The notes beneath the pieces were generated by a model, which worked only from the letters and a program-made list of their open reading frames with translations, searched no databases and was not told the DNA's origin. Position numbers and translations under genes: made by a program. This document shows positions 27,625 to 35,020 of a stretch of 37,204 nucleotides of DNA, in pieces (the first letter of the stretch is position 1; each line of letters opens with the position of its first letter). The DNA comes from a virus. The stretch spans positions 1 to 37,204 of the IMG/VR virus record IMGVR_UViG_3300042466_000302. One strand, 5' to 3'.

Positions 27625-28145
27625 TGGCTAAGTTAACATATCCAACAAAACGACTGATTGTGCCTGAGGCGCTTGGTCGCATCCCAAGTGGGAAGCTCCC
27701 CGCTGGTTTGATGGGCAAGTGCAAGGCTGGTGGATGGCTGTACCGTCCGGCTGCTAAGTCATTTAACGAGATGTATAAGCACGCCTTGTCGTGTGGCATC
27801 AAGCTTAAATCTATCGGTTCTTATCGTTCGTATGAGAAGCAGTATGATTTGTTTATCAGCAGATACAGCCTGAAGGATACTGGTCGTGTTCCACAGGTGA
27901 CCCGTAAGTTTGATGGTCGTATTTGGTACCTGAAGAAGGGTATGTCGCCGGCAGCGACTCCTGGTGCTTCTAATCATGGTTATGGTTTAGCGATTGACCT
28001 TGACGTGACGAACCCTAAGGTGTACGCATGGCTGGACATGCACGCTCCGACGTATGGTTTTTATTTGCAAGGCAAACCGACGTTGCCGAATGGTAAGAAG
28101 AACCCTGAGTTTGAGGCTTGGCATTGGCAAAAAGTTGATGCCTAG
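27624..28145 (+). CDS. M15-family peptidase endolysin (VanY/D-Ala-D-Ala carboxypeptidase type)
   Basis: This is a predicted zinc peptidase cutting the peptide stems of peptidoglycan for lysis. It shows the M15 signature: SYRSYEKQYDLF near 66-77, SNHGYGLAIDLD (His118, Asp125) and EAWHW (Glu164, His167), which supply the zinc ligands and catalytic acid. At 173 residues it is a single catalytic domain without a signal peptide or visible wall-binding module, so a holin would be needed. It is the last gene of the late unit, coupled to the giant gene by TAATG and followed by the bidirectional terminator. Confidence 0.9.
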   Translation: MAKLTYPTKRLIVPEALGRIPSGKLPAGLMGKCKAGGWLYRPAAKSFNEMYKHALSCGIKLKSIGSYRSYEKQYDLFISRYSLKDTGRVPQVTRKFDGRIWYLKKGMSPAATPGASNHGYGLAIDLDVTNPKVYAWLDMHAPTYGFYLQGKPTLPNGKKNPEFEAWHWQKVDA

Positions 28146-28157
28146 AAACGCAGAAAG

Positions 28158-28183
28158 GCCACCCCGAAGGGTGGCTTTTCTTA
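28158..28183. terminator. Bidirectional intrinsic terminator between convergent units
   Basis: GCCACCC (28158-28164) pairs with GGGTGGC (28169-28175) around CGAA, followed by TTTTCTTATTCTT on the plus strand. On the minus strand the loop is a stable TTCG and the stem is followed by CTTTCTG. It lies between the endolysin stop (28145) and the stop of the last leftward gene (28181), so it can end both transcripts. Confidence 0.92.
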
Positions 28184-28459
28184 TTCTTCCCAAATATTTA
28201 TCTTGTCGTTTTTTAATGCTGCTTCCATAGTTCCTAGAAGGCTCATTAATACTCCGATTCCTACGAGCCATGAGTCTCGGTCTGCTAGTCGCATCCCGTA
28301 GCCTGCACGTACTGCGTCTATCATGTCTTCTTGTGACATCATGACGCTCATCTCGTAGAAGGTTCCATGCTGTTCTACAATACGTTTGGCTTTGGATTCA
28401 ATATCCGCTACGTCTTCGGGTGGTAGAAAGTTTTTAATCCAATCGTCTTTGTCGCTCAT
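28181..28459 (-). CDS. Protein of unknown function, 92 aa; last leftward gene
   Basis: I do not recognise this protein. It is acidic at the start (MSDKDDWIKNFLPPEDVADI). A hydrophobic stretch near residues 65-80 (WLVGIGVLMSLLGTMEAAL) could be a membrane segment or a buried helix. The stop lies six bases beyond the terminator stem. Its position across from the endolysin makes a lysis helper such as a holin conceivable, but the single hydrophobic stretch is weak evidence. It overlaps the upstream 59-residue gene by 26 bases. Confidence 0.65.
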   Translation of the reverse strand: MSDKDDWIKNFLPPEDVADIESKAKRIVEQHGTFYEMSVMMSQEDMIDAVRAGYGMRLADRDSWLVGIGVLMSLLGTMEAALKNDKINIWEE

Positions 28460-28613
28460 TAGCTATCACAATCCAATCTTGCGGTAATCCGTTAACTAGA
28501 AGACCCTGACCCAACTCTACGTGTTGCAGTCCGTAGTGTTGAGCCAGGACTTCGTACAGTTCTTGGACGCTTATCGGTAGGTGAAAGGCGACCGTGAACT
28601 GAGTCCGTATCAT
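28434..28613 (-). CDS. Small protein of unknown function, 59 aa
   Basis: The 59-residue product begins MIRTQFTVAFHLPISVQEL and ends IANERQRRLD. Its ATG overlaps the upstream stop as ATGA, the usual sign of coupling, and its tail overlaps the next gene by 26 bases. It has a beta-strand opening followed by a helix, then a DWIVIAN strand, like a small alpha-beta domain. No family is recognised. Confidence 0.6.
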   Translation of the reverse strand: MIRTQFTVAFHLPISVQELYEVLAQHYGLQHVELGQGLLVNGLPQDWIVIANERQRRLD

Positions 28614-28795
28614 TCCGTACCTTCGGACTCCTTACGCATTGCCTCTTCAATAGTTGTGGCTGCTGCAACAATCTGTTCTACAGATGTTGGTCCGAACTTA
28701 TCTTCAAGGAATGCAATCAAAGCAAAGATGTTTGATACGACCCAGTATTGGTCGATTGATTGTTCGGTGTTATTCGTGGGTTCCGGTGTTTCCAT
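28610..28795 (-). CDS. Small acidic protein of unknown function, 61 aa
   Basis: TAGGAG stands six bases before ATG 28795, inside the end of the upstream sigma4-DUF1599 gene. The protein has an acidic N-terminus (METPEPTNNTEQSIDQYW), a hydrophobic helix (VVSNIFALIAFLEDKFG, 19-35) and an acidic tail. The middle helix is too charged at its end to be called a membrane anchor. No family is recognised. Confidence 0.6.
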   Translation of the reverse strand: METPEPTNNTEQSIDQYWVVSNIFALIAFLEDKFGPTSVEQIVAAATTIEEAMRKESEGTE

Positions 28796-29594
28796 CGTAG
28801 TCTCCTAATTCAAGATTGAAAGTATCGTCTAGTATCATTAGAGCAATCACGCAGTATCCAACGATATCCATAAGTGTATCATTCGTTGACTCGTGGAATG
28901 CTTTTGCATTTTTATTTTTTAAGTTTTCTAGGCGTTCAATTTTATCGCTGAGTCGAACGATTACTCCGTACATTCCGAAGCGGTTAATGTTGCCGTGGCC
29001 GTAGTCGTGTTGCTTACGGCACAGGGTGGCTACCATTTCGCCTGTGTCCCAAATCTCCATCATGCGCATCTCGTTGATTGCTGAGATGGCGATGTCGGTG
29101 AAGGTTTCCTGCTTGACCATTATCTCACGCTCGGTTCTGTACACCGCCTCCAGGGCGGTGATATAGGAGCGCATACGTTCAACGTCGATGCGTTCTGTGT
29201 TGTCTACACCTGCCATGTACATCACCCATTGCATGGCTGATTGTTCCCATGTGTCTGCTAGTCGGATTGCTTTACGGATTGTTGTGTCTGTTGACATTGC
29301 TACCTTTAGTTTTTCGAACGCCTGATTGCGCAGACGCCATACGTGTGTTTTGGTCATGTTTAATTCGTCGGCAATCTTCTGTAAAGATTTGCCTTCGCTT
29401 ATACATGCGTTGATTATCCACAGGTCTCGTGGTTCTAGGTCGTCAACTATTGATGCTACGGCTTCCCGTAGCACCAGTAGTTCCTCGTTTGAAGTTGGTG
29501 GTTCTTCAAATGGTTTGGTTTGCATCAGCGCTTCCATATCCGTATCGGGACTGCGGTCGGCTGTTGTTCTTGCGGGTCTAAACTCATTCATCAT
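28770..29594 (-). CDS. Fusion of sigma-region-4-like HTH and DUF1599 (nucleotide-modification-associated) domain
   Basis: Residues about 50-98 read as a sigma-70 region-4 helix-turn-helix: LEPRDLWIINACISEGKSL, then QKIADELNMTKTHVWRLRNQ and AFEKLK. No region 2 is present, so it is not a complete sigma factor. Residues 185-257 fit DUF1599, also called nucleotide-modification-associated domain 1: CRKQHDYGHGNINRFGMYG, VRLSDKIERLENL, and NDTLMDIVGYCVIALMIL. This fold is all-helical. The combination suggests a DNA-bound regulator that senses or handles nucleotides. It could drive phage promoters such as the repeated start elements, but that is inference. The start overlaps the upstream nuclease gene by 11 bases. 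Confidence 0.75.
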   Translation of the reverse strand: MMNEFRPARTTADRSPDTDMEALMQTKPFEEPPTSNEELLVLREAVASIVDDLEPRDLWIINACISEGKSLQKIADELNMTKTHVWRLRNQAFEKLKVAMSTDTTIRKAIRLADTWEQSAMQWVMYMAGVDNTERIDVERMRSYITALEAVYRTEREIMVKQETFTDIAISAINEMRMMEIWDTGEMVATLCRKQHDYGHGNINRFGMYGVIVRLSDKIERLENLKNKNAKAFHESTNDTLMDIVGYCVIALMILDDTFNLELGDYDGNTGTHE

Positions 29595-30045
29595 ATAGTT
29601 CGCTATACATCATGCTCATCACTTGGTCGGGTTCTATAATCCATCCTCGTGCTGGGTTGTTTGAGCGTCGTGCAAAGTCCATCATCTTCAGATTCTTTTT
29701 GTTTTTGCGGATGTACTTCTTGAGTCGCTTTACTGATACGACAATGAATGCACCTCCCGTACCATCGAGAGTGTATACATATACCCACCATTTTGCTTTA
29801 GTTACATTTATTCCGGAGGGGTTCCAAACTTGGTTTCCTTCTTCGTCTGTTTTGCGGAAAGGGTTTTGTTCAACCTCGACTGCCATCCGACCATTCCTGT
29901 AGCGGTCTGTTTTGACTTCAAACGCTCCGTCGCTGAGCGAGTCAAGAAACGATTGTACGAGTTTTTCTCCTTGTTGGCCATATGCTAAATCCTTTTGAAA
30001 GTTAAATTTGCTTGCTGGGATATCCCAGTCTGAGTTCTTTGTCAT
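29584..30045 (-). CDS. PD-(D/E)XK-type nuclease candidate, 153 aa
   Basis: The segment YGQQGEKLVQSFLDSL (22-37), AFEVKTDRYRNGRMAVEVEQ (41-60) and GINVTKAKWWVYVYT (78-92) follows the layout of small PD-(D/E)XK endonucleases. These have a conserved Glu in helix 1, a (D/E)-x-K strand and a following strand. EVK at 43-45 would be the catalytic E-x-K. A C-terminal basic helix (KRLKKYIRKNKKNLK) could bind DNA. It overlaps RusA by ATGA and sits in the replication and recombination operon. Roles in recombination, DNA repair or host DNA breakdown are possible. Confidence 0.7.
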   Translation of the reverse strand: MTKNSDWDIPASKFNFQKDLAYGQQGEKLVQSFLDSLSDGAFEVKTDRYRNGRMAVEVEQNPFRKTDEEGNQVWNPSGINVTKAKWWVYVYTLDGTGGAFIVVSVKRLKKYIRKNKKNLKMMDFARRSNNPARGWIIEPDQVMSMMYSELYDE

Positions 30046-30383
30046 CGTTTGGTTACCTGTAGTTTGTATACAAGCTTGTCGTCTGTGTATGCCACACCGT
30101 TAAGCCCGTCTAGGATTGACTTCGCATAGTTGTCAATGTCGCCCCGTAGTGGGCTAGGCTCAAGTGTATCATACTCTGTGACGGTCACCGTAAACTTGTC
30201 CTTGTATAGGCTGATGGACAGGGCGACTGGTTTCTCTGCGCAGAAACCGTCGTACGCCTCGTTTACCAGTCTTTCAAACTCCAGGGTTTGGATGGGTGTA
30301 AACACCCGTCCTCGCCTGCCAAGTCTTGGTCGTTGTTTTACTTTCGGTTTGAACCTAAAGGTTTGGGTGTGTTTCCTATTCAT
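30042..30383 (-). CDS. rusA: RusA-family Holliday junction resolvase
   Basis: RusA cuts four-way DNA junctions made in recombination and clears branches before packaging. The 113-residue length is typical. The basic entry KQRPRLGRRGRVFTP (16-30) and the core RGDIDNYAKSILDGLNGVAY (80-99) followed by TDDK carry the essential acidic residues Asp82, Asp84, Asp92 and Asp101/102, and the conserved Lys88. It overlaps the primase end by eight bases and the next nuclease start by four. Confidence 0.9.
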   Translation of the reverse strand: MNRKHTQTFRFKPKVKQRPRLGRRGRVFTPIQTLEFERLVNEAYDGFCAEKPVALSISLYKDKFTVTVTEYDTLEPSPLRGDIDNYAKSILDGLNGVAYTDDKLVYKLQVTKR

Positions 30384-31308
30384 TAGGTTGTGCTCCGTAA
30401 ATAATGTTGTATGACCGTTCGATGATTTTGATTAGTTCTTGTTCACCGTCTGAGCGGAGATAGAACTTACCCCAACGTCCGTCTGCTGACCTAAGAATTG
30501 CAAGAGCTTCTCCAGCAGTGATTTCGTTGTCTCTGAGTTTACATGCAAGTCTAAAGAGAGTCGAAGAACGGTCTGTTCCTTCAAGTGGTCCGTCTCTCCA
30601 GATGACGTAGGGGACGGCACCAGCTTTCCTGAGTAGGGTGCGGACGTCTCCGTTGGTTTCTTCTTGTACGGCGTGGACTCTTTGTGGGGCTCGGTATAGT
30701 TCGGCAATTCCTTCGAGGTGCGATATGGTCGTTCTGTGTTGCAATGCTTCGGACAGGAAACTGTGCAACCCCATTGGCTTGTCCTCTTCGTCCAGTATGA
30801 CTCGTTCATCTAATCTTCCTTCGTATGCGTTTGGGTAAGGCAGGCGTACGTAGTTGCCGTATCCAGTTCCGGCGGACTCCTGCTTTGGGTTTACTTCTTT
30901 TGCTGGATAGTTGATTGCTTGGTGGGCTGCTAGGAATGCTCTGCGCATTGTCGCAGCTGGCACGAGGCTGTCTGCGAATACCCAAATGTGATATCCTTTG
31001 CGTGTCTTTTCAACCCATGCTTTGATATCTTTGACGGCGAATGCCATCTGCAGATTACGTGCAGCGTCTAGGTCGTCGACGTCGATGTCTGTGCATCCCC
31101 ACACACAAAACCAACTGGCTTTGTATGGCACCAGTGGGTAGACACCGATGAGTTCATCACCTTGCAGGTGACCCATGAACGTGTCGGGTGTCAGTGGTTT
31201 GCGAACACAGCCACCGCCCCATGCTCCGTATACGTCTGCACGTCCACGGAAGAGTGTGGTAAATGTGTCAACTAAATATGGGGTTATCCCAACTCGGGCT
31301 GTTGCCAT
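30376..31308 (-). CDS. Archaeo-eukaryotic-type DNA primase (prim-pol superfamily)
   Basis: This is a predicted primase for starting DNA synthesis. The catalytic motifs are in order: CTDIDVDDL (Asp74, Asp76), GYHIWVF (His107) and GNYVRLPYP (151-159). They correspond to the D-x-D, x-x-H and R-L-P motifs of the AEP superfamily. The C-terminal part (residues 230-300) is helical and may be a PriCT-like primase tail. At 310 residues no helicase domain is fused; the DnaB-like helicase is the adjacent gene, overlapping by 25 bases. Prim-pol proteins can also polymerise, which matters because no other DNA polymerase is seen. Confidence 0.82.
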   Translation of the reverse strand: MATARVGITPYLVDTFTTLFRGRADVYGAWGGGCVRKPLTPDTFMGHLQGDELIGVYPLVPYKASWFCVWGCTDIDVDDLDAARNLQMAFAVKDIKAWVEKTRKGYHIWVFADSLVPAATMRRAFLAAHQAINYPAKEVNPKQESAGTGYGNYVRLPYPNAYEGRLDERVILDEEDKPMGLHSFLSEALQHRTTISHLEGIAELYRAPQRVHAVQEETNGDVRTLLRKAGAVPYVIWRDGPLEGTDRSSTLFRLACKLRDNEITAGEALAILRSADGRWGKFYLRSDGEQELIKIIERSYNIIYGAQPNE

Positions 31309-32339
31309 TCTGCCCTCCGCAGATACTGGTCGGGCAGTTCACCATGCTTCAATTCCCATAGGCGACCTGTCTTGATGTCTAACTCAAAGTCTACGTCGTC
31401 TACTAGTGTACCGCCTGGTCGCTTGTTCTTGAGCAGGCTTAGTGTGACTGTGTATTCGTGGATGCGCTGGTCGTAGATGAGGGACTCCATGCGTTCTTGT
31501 GCTTTCTCGCTGTGGTTGCGGTCAAGCTTTTCTCGCAGGTCGTTTATCTCTGCCATGATTTCGTACTTCTTGCGTCGTACACCGATAATGGATGTGGCTT
31601 GTTGTTCACCGCCGTAGGCACCTGAGGACATTGTTAGTTTGCGTCCTTCGGCACCGCTTGAGCGTGAGGTCTGATGCAACACGAGCATTGGGATGTCGTG
31701 TCGCCTGCCGAAGCCTTTGAGGTAGCCAGCCTTCTCAGGCACCATCTCTCCTGCTTCTACCAGTTCAAGATAGTCAACCACCATCAGGTCAGGTTTGGCT
31801 CCCCACACGTCGCACACCTCGCCGTAGGCTCGCTCCATATCAGCGGGCACAAGTGGCTGGTCAAATACGGCTAGGTTCGGGAAGTCTTCTTCTGCTGTTT
31901 GACGCAACAGGTCGATGGCTTCTTTGTCGTCTTCGGCTACTCGTTGTTCAAGAATGCGGGCATCAATATTGTGGTGCATACAAACCAACTTGGTAAGTAC
32001 CAGCGTCTTAGGTTCATCAGGGATGAACAACGCTACTTTCTTGTCACGGTTATTACGAAGTGTGTGCAACAGCACCAGTGTTTTACCACCGTGGCTGTAG
32101 CCAAGCATCATGGCTAGTTCGCCGGGGGCAATGCCACGCATCTCGTTGTCCAATGGTTCGATACCTAGATAGACTCGTTCCTCGGGTGATTGTGCCCAGC
32201 GCACGAATGAGTGGGCTGCTTCTGTGAGTGGCACATAGTGTTTGTATTCACGAGACAAAGACGAAATGGGAGCCAGCGCATTAGCACTGGCCCCCACGTT
32301 GTCCCATCCCGCTTTTATGTCATCAAGCGAGAGTCTCAA
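31284..32339 (-). CDS. DnaB-like replicative helicase (RecA-fold ATPase)
   Basis: This 351-residue RecA-like motor is predicted to unwind DNA at the fork. Walker A is GYSHGGKT (80-87), Walker B is LMVVDYLEL (185-193) with Asp189, and a sensor motif reads MLVLHQTSR (218-226). ERVYLGIEPLDNEMRGIAPGE (55-75, quoted in part) before Walker A is typical of the DnaB/gp4 C-terminal domain. The N-terminal domain of full DnaB is absent, as in other phage versions. The start is TTG 32339, with AAGGGAG upstream. It lies beside the primase. Confidence 0.88.
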   Translation of the reverse strand: MRLSLDDIKAGWDNVGASANALAPISSLSREYKHYVPLTEAAHSFVRWAQSPEERVYLGIEPLDNEMRGIAPGELAMMLGYSHGGKTLVLLHTLRNNRDKKVALFIPDEPKTLVLTKLVCMHHNIDARILEQRVAEDDKEAIDLLRQTAEEDFPNLAVFDQPLVPADMERAYGEVCDVWGAKPDLMVVDYLELVEAGEMVPEKAGYLKGFGRRHDIPMLVLHQTSRSSGAEGRKLTMSSGAYGGEQQATSIIGVRRKKYEIMAEINDLREKLDRNHSEKAQERMESLIYDQRIHEYTVTLSLLKNKRPGGTLVDDVDFELDIKTGRLWELKHGELPDQYLRRAEWQQPELG

Positions 32340-32340
32340 A

Positions 32341-32730
32341 TCAGGCTCCCTTTGGTGGCCAGTAAGCCTTTTCCTTGTCGTTTACGGCTTTGAACCATGG
32401 ACGCTTTGGATTGGCTGCGAGGTCTGCACGATTGTCGTACACTTCGGTTACACCGTCACGCTGACAAGCAGACACAAGCCACGATGGGATTGGACCTTGC
32501 TGGTCGTTCTTGATGCGGACTGTGAAGTCCTGACCTGTTGCTTGTGGGAATGCTGTTGTAATCAACTGCTCATCTGATGGCGCTGGTGCACCCTTATAGA
32601 TTGCGTTCATCAACAGTTCGGTTACTGCATCGAAGTTGTCAGCGAACTGTGCAACACTTGCGTTGTTCGTTGTCAGTTCGGATGCAATCTTTGCAGCGAC
32701 CTGCGTGATGATTGATTTGTCCTTATCCAT
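32341..32730 (-). CDS. Replication-module protein of unknown function, 129 aa
   Basis: The frame is open from 32763, but ATG 32730 is preferred because GGAGG lies six bases upstream. The protein starts with helices (SIITQVAAKIASELTTNNAS). A beta-rich half follows (GQDFTVRIKNDQQG, near residue 66), ending in KRPWFKAVNDKEKAYWPPKG. Position between nuclease and helicase would suit an ssDNA-binding or helicase-loading factor, but the sequence gives no direct proof. It overlaps the upstream nuclease by eight bases. Confidence 0.7.
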   Translation of the reverse strand: MDKDKSIITQVAAKIASELTTNNASVAQFADNFDAVTELLMNAIYKGAPAPSDEQLITTAFPQATGQDFTVRIKNDQQGPIPSWLVSACQRDGVTEVYDNRADLAANPKRPWFKAVNDKEKAYWPPKGA

Positions 32731-33580
32731 TGTTAACCTCCAAAAGGTTGTTGTCGATATCACTTAGATGAGCGCCTTTACAGATTGACCAGTAAGGGCA
32801 CCACTTCTCTGAACATAATCCGTGTTGGTCGTTTGCCGTCCACGGCTGTTCAAGGCCAAGTGATAAACATGATTGCAGTACAGATTGTACCTGATGTTTG
32901 AACCAGTCAACGTGCTGTTCGGTACGAATGACTGGAACGATTTGTCCCACGCTCTTTGATGTGCGTGTGACTACGCCATAGTTGAAGCGTACTGGGTACG
33001 CTGGTGACCAGCCGTTCTCCACACAAGCGTAGGCGTACGCTGAGGCTTGGATGGATTGGCGTTGCTTCTCACCTTGTGAGTATTTACGTCCTGCTGTTTT
33101 CCAGTCCCAAATCACACCGTTAGGGTCGATGTAGTCAATGGTGCCACCAAGCCATACAGCTGGCTGTGCATCAAAGGGGAGGCTGGTGTCTTCGGGTAGT
33201 TGGTACAGTTTGACGCCGAACTTCTGCTCACACATACCACCCTTGGTAACAGATGGTGCGATGTCGCTGTGGAAGGTGTTCATCAACGTGGTCACGTATT
33301 CCTTCATGTGAGGAACTCCGTTGGTTGAGTTGATGCGGAACGGTTCTTCCACCACGAGACGCTCTAGTTCGTCACTGGCTGTTTTGTATGAGCCGGTGGC
33401 GTCGTCGTGCGTCAGATAGTGCTCTATGCCTGCGTGTACGGCTGTGCCGATGTGTGTGGCATCACTGCCCATTCGCCACTCGGGGAGTGTTACGGCAAGC
33501 CGTGAACGCTCGGGGCAAATCATAATGTCATTCAGCCAGGATTGGCGTACCCATACTTTTCCGTCGTCGGCTACTCTCAT
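32723..33580 (-). CDS. Cas4/RecB-like exonuclease with iron-sulfur cysteines
   Basis: This is a PD-(D/E)XK nuclease. The motif order is GTAVH (45-49), GTIDYID (Asp149), IWDWKTAG (Asp159, Lys161) and QASAYAYA (178-185), as in RecB, AddB and Cas4 nucleases. Cys22 at the N-terminus plus Cys256, Cys261 and Cys267 at the C-terminus give the four-cysteine staple that holds a 4Fe-4S cluster in Cas4/AddB. It probably resects DNA ends for recombination-dependent replication. It is not evidence of a phage CRISPR system, as no Cas1, Cas2 or array is present. The start overlaps the upstream gene by ATGA. Confidence 0.88.
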   Translation of the reverse strand: MRVADDGKVWVRQSWLNDIMICPERSRLAVTLPEWRMGSDATHIGTAVHAGIEHYLTHDDATGSYKTASDELERLVVEEPFRINSTNGVPHMKEYVTTLMNTFHSDIAPSVTKGGMCEQKFGVKLYQLPEDTSLPFDAQPAVWLGGTIDYIDPNGVIWDWKTAGRKYSQGEKQRQSIQASAYAYACVENGWSPAYPVRFNYGVVTRTSKSVGQIVPVIRTEQHVDWFKHQVQSVLQSCLSLGLEQPWTANDQHGLCSEKWCPYWSICKGAHLSDIDNNLLEVNNG

Positions 33581-34011
33581 AGTTCGCCTCGTCTTTCTAA
33601 TCGTTGTCGGAGTTTCGTCACATAAGACTTGTGGATGGTGACACCAAAGATGTCAATCAGTTCTTGTCGTAGTGGCGTTGGTTGTTTGCCGTCTCTGATA
33701 CCTTCCACTAAATAGTGGTAGGCATCGTCGGGCATGGTTCGTTTGTATCGTGTGGCGTACGATGGGTTAGCGTGCACAGGCGGGTCTTCTAGTTCCTGTC
33801 TGTACTTGTGGATGGCTTGCCATGCTACGTCTGCTAGTTCAAACCAGTTCAGTAGTGTGCCGTTCCATTTACCGAAGTACGCAATGGCTTCGCCGTTGTG
33901 CATCTCGTGTGGTATGGCAAGTTTTGTTGTGGTCGGCTTTGTAATGATGACATCACATAAGCATTCGACGGGGTGTTCGGGTACTCCGCATCCCTCGGGG
34001 CTGGCTGTCAT
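33577..34011 (-). CDS. DNA-binding protein candidate, 144 aa
   Basis: AAGGAG lies four bases before ATG 34011. The N-terminus has Cys8, Cys17 and Cys19. The middle is aromatic (AIAYFGKWNGTLLNWFELADVAWQ, near 42-65, quoted in part). The last 35 residues (LRQELIDIFGVTIHKSYVTKLRQRL) look like a helix-turn-helix. A regulator or origin-binding role would fit its place as first gene of the replication module, just downstream of a structured noncoding region. No named family is recognised. Confidence 0.65.
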   Translation of the reverse strand: MTASPEGCGVPEHPVECLCDVIITKPTTTKLAIPHEMHNGEAIAYFGKWNGTLLNWFELADVAWQAIHKYRQELEDPPVHANPSYATRYKRTMPDDAYHYLVEGIRDGKQPTPLRQELIDIFGVTIHKSYVTKLRQRLERRGEL

Positions 34012-34150
34012 GTTCTCCTTGTCATGTATCTGCTTACTAGTTCAGGTGCGCACGCCCTGTTGGGCGGTGCGCTTCTTGGTCTGGTGACCCCACCCCCTGT
34101 TGTCCCCCTCCCCTGCGGTCGTAAGACTAACAGGGTGGGTTGGGAACCTG
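34012..34150. promoter_or_regulatory. Structured intergenic region before the replication module
   Basis: This 139-base gap holds no gene. A hairpin GCGCAC/GTGCGC plus GCCC/GGGC with one bulged G and a TGTT loop lies at 34048-34072. At 34088-34113 the plus strand has C-runs of 4, 5, 5 and 4, so the leftward RNA carries a G-quadruplex motif. CCTGTT or its complement AACAGG occurs three times (near 34056, 34096 and 34130). It may hold the promoter for the replication genes or the replication origin. Confidence 0.5.
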
Positions 34151-34279
34151 TCAACGCTTGACCATTTTGTAGGTCTTGCCGTTGTGCCCATAACAGGTTG
34201 GTGGCTCTTTCAGTTCTAGGTCGGTCTCAAAGGCGTTACCGCATTTGGGGCAGACCCAACGGTTCTTGGCTTTAGCCAT
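34151..34279 (-). CDS. Zinc-ribbon microprotein, 42 aa
   Basis: The 42-residue product begins [17 protein letters not shown] and has CPKC near residue 10, then Cys and His in PPTCYGHNG near residue 26. This is a zinc-ribbon pattern with a C-x-x-H second knuckle. The start overlaps the end of the upstream 62-residue gene. The function is unknown. It is the last gene before the structured intergenic region. Confidence 0.7.
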   Translation of the reverse strand: MAKAKNRWVCPKCGNAFETDLELKEPPTCYGHNGKTYKMVKR

Positions 34280-34460
34280 TGGCTACCAGCCTCTCGTGGG
34301 CTGTGGCGACCTTGTACGCTTCAATGGTGTACCACAGGGCGTCCATGGCGTCGTAGATTGTTTCTGACTCTTCCATGTTGTCTCCCCAGCGGTCTAGTGC
34401 GTCACCCAACAGGTTGCTGACAACGAGTGATGCTTTAATGATTTCTTCTGTGTGGTTCAT
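34272..34460 (-). CDS. Small acidic protein of unknown function, 62 aa
   Basis: The frame is open further upstream, but ATG 34460 with GGAGA before it and an ATGA overlap with the Rpf-like gene stop is the natural start. The protein is helical and acidic ([20 protein letters not shown]). Its coupling to the Rpf-like gene raises the possibility that it controls or helps that protein, for example as an inhibitor inside the cell. No family is recognised. Confidence 0.65.
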   Translation of the reverse strand: MNHTEEIIKASLVVSNLLGDALDRWGDNMEESETIYDAMDALWYTIEAYKVATAHERLVANG

Positions 34461-35020
34461 TTGTTTCTCCAAGCCGACCAAGGGTTCGGCACCGTAGGTT
34501 TTAAGTGTTTGTTGTTTTTGATACATCCCCAGCCGAGGAATCCGACCGGCTGTTGGAATACACCATCTTGTCTTAGGAAGCCGTGCAAAGCAGCACGGTT
34601 GGCTACTATGATTTGTTCTTCCCGTGTAGCACCTTGTGGTCGTCCTGCGAACTGTCTGCCACCGAACGCCCTCCAAGTGGGTACGTAGATACCAAGTCCG
34701 CCACCCCACATGCCAAGGTCTTGCCAATTTCCTCCAGTCTCACACTGAGCAACAGCATCCCAATATGAATCCTTTGGAGTTCGTAGCGTAGCGAGCCATT
34801 CCATCGGCCACGCATTTGGCTCGGTCTGCGGTCGTACTGTGGTACTGGTAGTGCTTGTCGTTGTTGCAATGGCAAGTATGTCAGTAGATGTTTCGGCATT
34901 TGGTTCCTGTGTTGTTGTGGAACTCCCCACGCTTGGGGAGTTTGGTTGACTGGTTTGGTTTAGGTGTACACTGATTACAGCGAGAGATGACAGAAGTATT
35001 CTAAGCATCCGGCATCTCAC
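34457..35020 (-). CDS. Exported Rpf-like transglycosylase
   Basis: Residues 1-20 form a short signal peptide or anchor (basic start, then [13 protein letters not shown]). Residues 21-65 are a Ser/Thr/Pro linker, as in secreted wall proteins. Residues 86-167 match the resuscitation-promoting-factor transglycosylase domain: [13 protein letters not shown] with catalytic Glu94, [26 protein letters not shown] and a late GWGC. Cys93 and Cys166 could form the domain's disulfide. Rpf enzymes cut peptidoglycan glycan strands and are typical of Actinobacteria, including in waking dormant cells. GTG 35020 and ATG 35008 are both possible starts. Hairpin H5 lies inside the linker codons. Confidence 0.85.
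   Translation of the reverse strand: MRCRMLRILLSSLAVISVHLNQTSQPNSPSVGSSTTTQEPNAETSTDILAIATTTSTTSTTVRPQTEPNAWPMEWLATLRTPKDSYWDAVAQCETGGNWQDLGMWGGGLGIYVPTWRAFGGRQFAGRPQGATREEQIIVANRAALHGFLRQDGVFQQPVGFLGWGCIKNNKHLKPTVPNPWSAWRNK
34921..34942 (-). repeat. Hairpin family member H5, inside the Rpf-like gene
   Basis: AACTCCCC (34921-34928) and GGGGAGTT (34935-34942) enclose ACGCTT. The arms equal those of H4. Here the sequence is translated as part of the Ser/Thr linker (NSPSVGS), the only member inside a coding region, so its sequence is free to vary at little cost to the protein. Confidence 0.8.

Noticed and set aside
28610-34279. tRNA genes or an integrase and attachment site
   Set aside because: No cloverleaf with a conserved T-arm, no tyrosine or serine recombinase motif and no repressor-integrase cluster was seen here or elsewhere in the window.
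34461-34727. Long N-terminal extension of the 62-residue gene
   Set aside because: It lies antiphase over the Rpf-like gene, which has a recognised domain; the ATGA overlap gives the natural start at 34460.
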